Shown here piece after piece: positions 60,738 to 64,000 of a stretch of 64,000 nucleotides of DNA. The notes beneath the pieces were generated by a model. It worked only from the letters and a program-made list of their open reading frames with translations, was not told the DNA's origin and made no database searches. Origin of the DNA: Paraburkholderia fungorum (GTDB lineage: Bacteria; Pseudomonadota; Gammaproteobacteria; Burkholderiales; Burkholderiaceae); NCBI RefSeq assembly GCF_003610895.1, contig NZ_MCAS01000028.1:31256-95255 (forward strand), given 5' to 3'. Positions within the stretch are counted from its first letter, which is position 1, and each line of letters begins with the position of its first letter. The translations under genes and the position numbers were made by a program.

Positions 60738-61394
60738 ATGAGCCTGCGCATCCTGCTCGCCGACGACCACGCGGTGGTTCGCCAGGGCGTTCGCCAGTTG
60801 CTGCTCGACCGCGGCATTGCGCGCGAAGTCACCGAGGCGCAAAGCGGCGCCGAGGCGCTCGACGCCGTCTCCCAACACAGCTACGACGTGGTGCTGCTCG
60901 ACATTTCGCTGCCCGACATGAACGGCGTCGAAGTGCTCAAGCGTCTGAAGCGCAAGGCGCCGCGCGTCGCCGTGCTGATGTTCTCGATGTACCGCGAGGA
61001 CCAGTACGCCGTGCGCGCGCTGAAAGCCGGCGCCGCCGGCTACCTGTCGAAGACTGTCGACGCCACGCAGATGATCAGCGCGATCCAGCAGGTCGCGGCG
61101 GGCCGCAAATACGTCAGCCCGGCCATGGCCGAAGCGCTGGCCGACTATGTCTCGTTCGACGGCGAACAGTTGCCGCACGAAAAGCTCTCGGACCGCGAAT
61201 ACCAGACACTGTGCATGCTGGCTTCCGGCAAGCGGCTGACGGATATCGCCACGACCTTATCGCTCTCGGTAAAGACGGTCAGCGTGTACCGCACGCGGCT
61301 GCTCGAGAAAATGAAACTGCGCAACAACGCCGAATTGACCTTCTACGTGATGAGCAACCGCCTCGTCGATCTGAATCCGGCAATGGCCGGCTGA
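60738..61394 (+). CDS. NarL/FixJ-family response regulator
   Basis: A 218-aa DNA-binding regulator. The receiver domain has acidic pocket ADDH (residues 8-11), phosphoacceptor D55 in VVLLDISLPDMNG and conserved K in GYLSKTVD. The C-terminal LuxR-type helix-turn-helix is LSDREYQTLCMLASGKRLTD then IATTLSLSVKTVSVYRTRLL. It forms a two-gene system with the preceding kinase. Target genes are unknown; the adjacent amino-acid permease gene, 185 bp downstream on the same strand, is one candidate. Confidence 0.94.
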   Translation: MSLRILLADDHAVVRQGVRQLLLDRGIAREVTEAQSGAEALDAVSQHSYDVVLLDISLPDMNGVEVLKRLKRKAPRVAVLMFSMYREDQYAVRALKAGAAGYLSKTVDATQMISAIQQVAAGRKYVSPAMAEALADYVSFDGEQLPHEKLSDREYQTLCMLASGKRLTDIATTLSLSVKTVSVYRTRLLEKMKLRNNAELTFYVMSNRLVDLNPAMAG

Positions 61395-61579
61395 CGTTTT
61401 TCTTCGACGATCGCTGCATAGGCGGGTGATCGCCCAGCCCCCTCCGCGAACATTTCTGGCCGCCGTACCGCCACGAAAAACACCGTCCCAAAATGGTGCA
61501 CGAGCGTGCATCCGTTAAAATCGTGGGTTTCCCGACATTCGGCGCGCAAGATGCGTGCACTACTGGAGACCCACCGCCA

Positions 61580-62971
61580 ATGTCCCTGTTCCGCAAGAAG
61601 AACGTCGAGCACATGATCGCCGCGAGCGCTCAGAACGCCGGCCTGAAGAAAGCGCTTGGCGCGCTCGATCTGACTTTCCTTGGCGTCGGCGCCATTATCG
61701 GCACCGGCATTTTCGTGCTGACCGGCACGGGCGCCGTTCAGGCCGGCCCGGCGCTGATGGTGTCGTTCCTGATCGCGGCGGTTGCCTGCGGCTTCGCGGC
61801 GCTCGCCTATGCCGAGTTCGCGTCGACGATTCCGGTCGCGGGATCCATTTACACGTATTCGTACGCAACGCTCGGTGAGCTGGCCGCGTGGATTATCGGC
61901 TGGGACCTGATGCTCGAGTACGGGCTGGCGACGTCAGCGGTGTCGGTCGGCTGGTCGGGCTATCTGCAATCGCTGCTGTCGGGCTTCGGCGTGAACCTGC
62001 CGGTCGCGCTGAGCGCGGCGCCGGGCGCCTTGCCTGGGCACGAGACGTTGTTCAACCTGCCGGCTTTCCTCGTGATGATGGTGATCACGGCGCTGTTGTC
62101 GATTGGCATACGTGAATCCGCGCGGATCAACAACATCATGGTGGCGATCAAGGTGACCGTGGTGCTGCTGGTGATCGGCGTGGGCGTTTTCCACGTGACG
62201 CCAGCGAACTGGCATCCGTTCATGCCGAACGGCTGGAACGGCGTATTCGGCGCGGCGGCGGTGATGTTCTTTGCGTTCATCGGTTTCGATTCGGTGTCTT
62301 CCGCTGCGGAAGAAGTGAAGAATCCGAAACGCGATCTGCCGATCGGGATCATTGCGTCGCTGGGCGTGTGCGCGGTGCTGTATGTCGCTGTGGCGGCTGT
62401 GGTGACCGGCATCGTGCCTTCGGCGCAATTCGCGAACATTTCGCATCCGGTGTCTTATGCGTTGCAGGTAGTGGGTGAGAAGTGGGTTGCGGGTTTTATC
62501 GACCTTGGCGCGGTGCTGGGCATGCTGACGGTGATTCTGGTGATGGCATATGGCCAGACGCGCGTGATTTTCGCGATGTCGCGGGATGGGTTGTTGCCTG
62601 CGAAACTTTCGAAGGTGCATCCGAAGTTTGCTACGCCGTTCTTCACGACGTGGCTGGTTGGGATTTTCTTTGGGCTGATTGGCGCGCTGGTGCCGTTGAA
62701 CGTGCTGGCTGAGCTGATCAATATCGGCACGTTGGCTGCGTTTTCGATGGTGTCGATTGCGGTTCTGGTTTTGCGCAAGACGCATCCTGAGTTGCCGCGG
62801 GCGTTCCGGTGTCCTGGCGTGCCGGTTGTGCCGGTGTTGGCTGTCGCCTCGTGTCTGTTTTTGATGGTTAACCTTCAGGCTGTGACCTGGGTGGCGTTTG
62901 TGGTCTGGTTGCTCATTGGGATGGTGATTTATTTTGGGTATTCACGGCGGCATTCCAAGTTGGCCAAATGA
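61580..62971 (+). CDS. APC-superfamily amino-acid permease (cationic amino-acid transporter type)
   Basis: A 463-aa inner-membrane permease with 12 or more helices. GALDLTFLGVGAIIGTGIFV and LAYAEFASTIPVAGSIYTYS are the family's unwound-helix and substrate loops. FFAFIGFDSVSSAAEEVKNP and MSRDGLLPAKLSKVHPKFAT are typical of the YfnA/CAT-like group, which moves cationic or branched amino acids by proton symport. ATG at 61580 is in family position, with GGAGA ~12 bp upstream. The last ~500 bp of the coding strand become G+T-rich, as in the two other transporter genes beside the repeat element. Confidence 0.9.
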   Translation: MSLFRKKNVEHMIAASAQNAGLKKALGALDLTFLGVGAIIGTGIFVLTGTGAVQAGPALMVSFLIAAVACGFAALAYAEFASTIPVAGSIYTYSYATLGELAAWIIGWDLMLEYGLATSAVSVGWSGYLQSLLSGFGVNLPVALSAAPGALPGHETLFNLPAFLVMMVITALLSIGIRESARINNIMVAIKVTVVLLVIGVGVFHVTPANWHPFMPNGWNGVFGAAAVMFFAFIGFDSVSSAAEEVKNPKRDLPIGIIASLGVCAVLYVAVAAVVTGIVPSAQFANISHPVSYALQVVGEKWVAGFIDLGAVLGMLTVILVMAYGQTRVIFAMSRDGLLPAKLSKVHPKFATPFFTTWLVGIFFGLIGALVPLNVLAELINIGTLAAFSMVSIAVLVLRKTHPELPRAFRCPGVPVVPVLAVASCLFLMVNLQAVTWVAFVVWLLIGMVIYFGYSRRHSKLAK

Positions 62972-63175
62972 AGGTTTGAGGTTTGGGTTTTGGGGTTTGC
63001 CTGCGGCGCTTTTGTTTGTTGGCCAGTGGTGTTGGCCTTGATCTGGTTTTTTGGGCTTTCCTTGTTCTGGCTTTTTGGGCTTTCCTTGTTCTGGCTTCTT
63101 TGGCCTTTCCTTGATTTCTTAATGGTCTATTAGTGTTGCCCCTGTGCGGGGCGGCACTTACTTTCTTTGCCGCCG
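62972..63175. repeat. half copy of the intergenic repeat element, interrupted by an IS
   Basis: Begins right after the permease stop codon with G/T-rich sequence including GGTTTGCCTGCGGCGC and the phrase TTTCCTTGTTCTGGCTT repeated in tandem. It then runs into a 74-bp match (63102-63175) to the 11428-11537 arm, including GTTGCCCCTGTGCGGGGCGG. The match stops abruptly at CCGCCG, where the IS begins. Orientation relative to the adjacent gene is the same as at 10929. Confidence 0.85.
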
Positions 63176-64000
63176 TGTATAGACCGGGGACATGATTGAC
63201 AAACGTGCGGGGACATCATTGACACTTTATGGTCAGCGATTCTCGCTCCTCAGGTCAAGGGTGAGGATGCGGTGATGTGCAAACCAGAATTCAAATACGC
63301 CGTCTTCGCCCGGCTTTGCGCGTGCTGCAACCGGCAGCCCATAAAGAGCATTCGAGACCTTGAGATGCCGTCCTTCAAAGCGTAGCCGGCCGTCGGATTT
63401 GACCCGCAGCACCACGTCATCCGGGCCGTACTCTGGCTCCTGCAGCGCTGATGGATACGCCCGCGGGCTCGGCTTGTAACGGCTGATCGGTGTATCCATG
63501 CCGATCGCTTCATGCGGGCGCTCGCAGTTATATATGGTGCGCCAGCGGTCCAGTTCCTGCTGCACGTGCTCCTGCGTAGCGAAGCTTCGTCCGTTCAGCA
63601 CTTCTGCCTTCAGCGTCCGGTGAAACCGCTCATCCTTGCCGTTGGTCTGCGGGTGATACGGCCGGCTGTAGCTGATGCGGATGCCCAGCCGGATCAGCCA
63701 GACGGCCAGCTCGGTAAGCTGCCCCGGACTGCCGGGCGAGCCCCACGGCGAGCCGTTATCGGTGTTGATGCGCAACGGCAGGCCGTAATGCCCAAACGCC
63801 TCCCTTAAGCCTGCCTGCACGGTAGCGGTGTCGGTGGGGCCACAGGCGCGCAGCAGGATGCTGAAGCGCGAGTGATCGTCCAGTACCGTCAGGGGGCTGC
63901 AGCGCTCCTTCCCGAGGGTCTCGAAGTGCCCCTTGAAGTCCATCTGCCAGAGTACGTTGGGCTGGTCGTGCTCAAAGCGCTTCCAGGGCTCGCTCATCGC
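63176..64000 (-). mobile_element. IS481-family insertion sequence, one end
   Basis: Starts at TGTATAGACC immediately where the chromosomal repeat is broken. The terminal region holds two direct copies of CGGGGACAT(G/C)ATTGACA (63185-63201 and 63208-63224, 23 bp apart), the usual transposase-binding arrangement of this IS group. The transposase gene reads inward from the right. The other end and any target duplication lie beyond the window. Confidence 0.85.
63233..64000 (-). CDS. IS481-family DDE transposase, C-terminal part
   Basis: About 255 residues of an integrase-core transposase; the N-terminal helix-turn-helix part is cut off by the window edge. DDE residues are visible in WQMDFKGHF, NTDNGSPWG and GKDERFHRTLKAEVLNG. 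YNCERPHEAIGMDTPISRYK followed by a C-terminal beta-domain (LRVKSDGRLRFEGRHLKVSN) is typical of IS481. The Met at 63997 is probably internal. The reading frame seen is intact, so the element may be active. The stop lies 57 bp from the IS end. Confidence 0.92.
   Translation of the reverse strand, partial: AMSEPWKRFEHDQPNVLWQMDFKGHFETLGKERCSPLTVLDDHSRFSILLRACGPTDTATVQAGLREAFGHYGLPLRINTDNGSPWGSPGSPGQLTELAVWLIRLGIRISYSRPYHPQTNGKDERFHRTLKAEVLNGRSFATQEHVQQELDRWRTIYNCERPHEAIGMDTPISRYKPSPRAYPSALQEPEYGPDDVVLRVKSDGRLRFEGRHLKVSNALYGLPVAARAKPGEDGVFEFWFAHHRILTLDLRSENR

Overview
The window is about 64 kb of high-GC (by eye low-to-mid 60s %) proteobacterial chromosome. The gene content points to the Burkholderiaceae, most likely Paraburkholderia. 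Supporting features are a fused indolepyruvate oxidoreductase, a Burkholderia-type H-NS protein of 100 aa, a HiPIP gene, a yraN-diaA-dolP block beside rsmI, and a GTTGCCCCTGTGCGGGGCGG repeat family that I associate with that genus. No plasmid or phage backbone is visible. The only mobile gene is an IS481-type element cut by the right edge.

Layout. 0-7 kb: the end of an N-formylglutamate amidohydrolase gene, an IclR regulator with a YfcC-type transporter, and a 1195-aa indolepyruvate ferredoxin oxidoreductase. 7-13 kb: cutC, an EAL phosphodiesterase, a Na+/H+ antiporter and a uracil/xanthine permease; the last two converge on a 0.7-kb near-palindromic repeat. 13-22.5 kb: two chemoreceptors, a GGDEF cyclase, a DUF2239 gene with paired operator-like boxes, an orphan terminator that may end a small RNA, and a TetR/SDR pair sharing operator sequence. 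22.5-26.5 kb: a two-subunit Mo/2Fe-2S oxidoreductase diverging from an AraC regulator, then tRNA-Ala(CGC). 26.5-31 kb: cytochrome c, dolP, diaA and yraN diverging from rsmI, then rlpA and a highly structured intergenic region that may be an RNA gene. 31-42 kb: a metallo-hydrolase with an exonuclease, Lrp and CDF genes, H-NS, a HugZ-like gene, an MFS gene, a Thr-Pro-repeat lipoprotein, a JmjC-like cupin and a branched-chain amino-acid binding protein. 42-50.7 kb: nitronate monooxygenase, dienelactone hydrolase, amidase, HiPIP, an FAD oxidoreductase, a MoxR-like ATPase, a secreted unknown and an EEP phosphohydrolase. 50.7-58.3 kb: a sugar locus. 58.3-64 kb: ferredoxin-NADP reductase, a two-component system, an amino-acid permease, a second copy of the repeat, and the IS that interrupts it.

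Genes that work together. The best-defined unit is the sugar locus: aldose epimerase, LacI regulator and a YtfQRT/YjfF-like ABC importer. Copies of a TTATTAGTAATAA-like operator lie in both of its promoter regions, and one overlaps the lacI stop codon. The TetR/SDR pair and the AraC/oxidoreductase pair also carry visible operators. The yraN-diaA-dolP block keeps the enterobacterial gene order but lacks lpoA and gains a cytochrome c. The EAL and GGDEF proteins and the chemoreceptors belong to motility and c-di-GMP signalling.

Most unusual signals: (1) a ~300-nt intergenic stretch upstream of rlpA with eight or more inverted-repeat stems, including a nested three-way arrangement, behind a TATAAT box; (2) the repeat family found at the 3' ends of transporter genes, with one copy split by an IS; (3) a strong G+T excess on the coding strand of the transporter genes as they approach those repeats; (4) an orphan intrinsic terminator preceded by a C-rich-loop hairpin with no gene to terminate.
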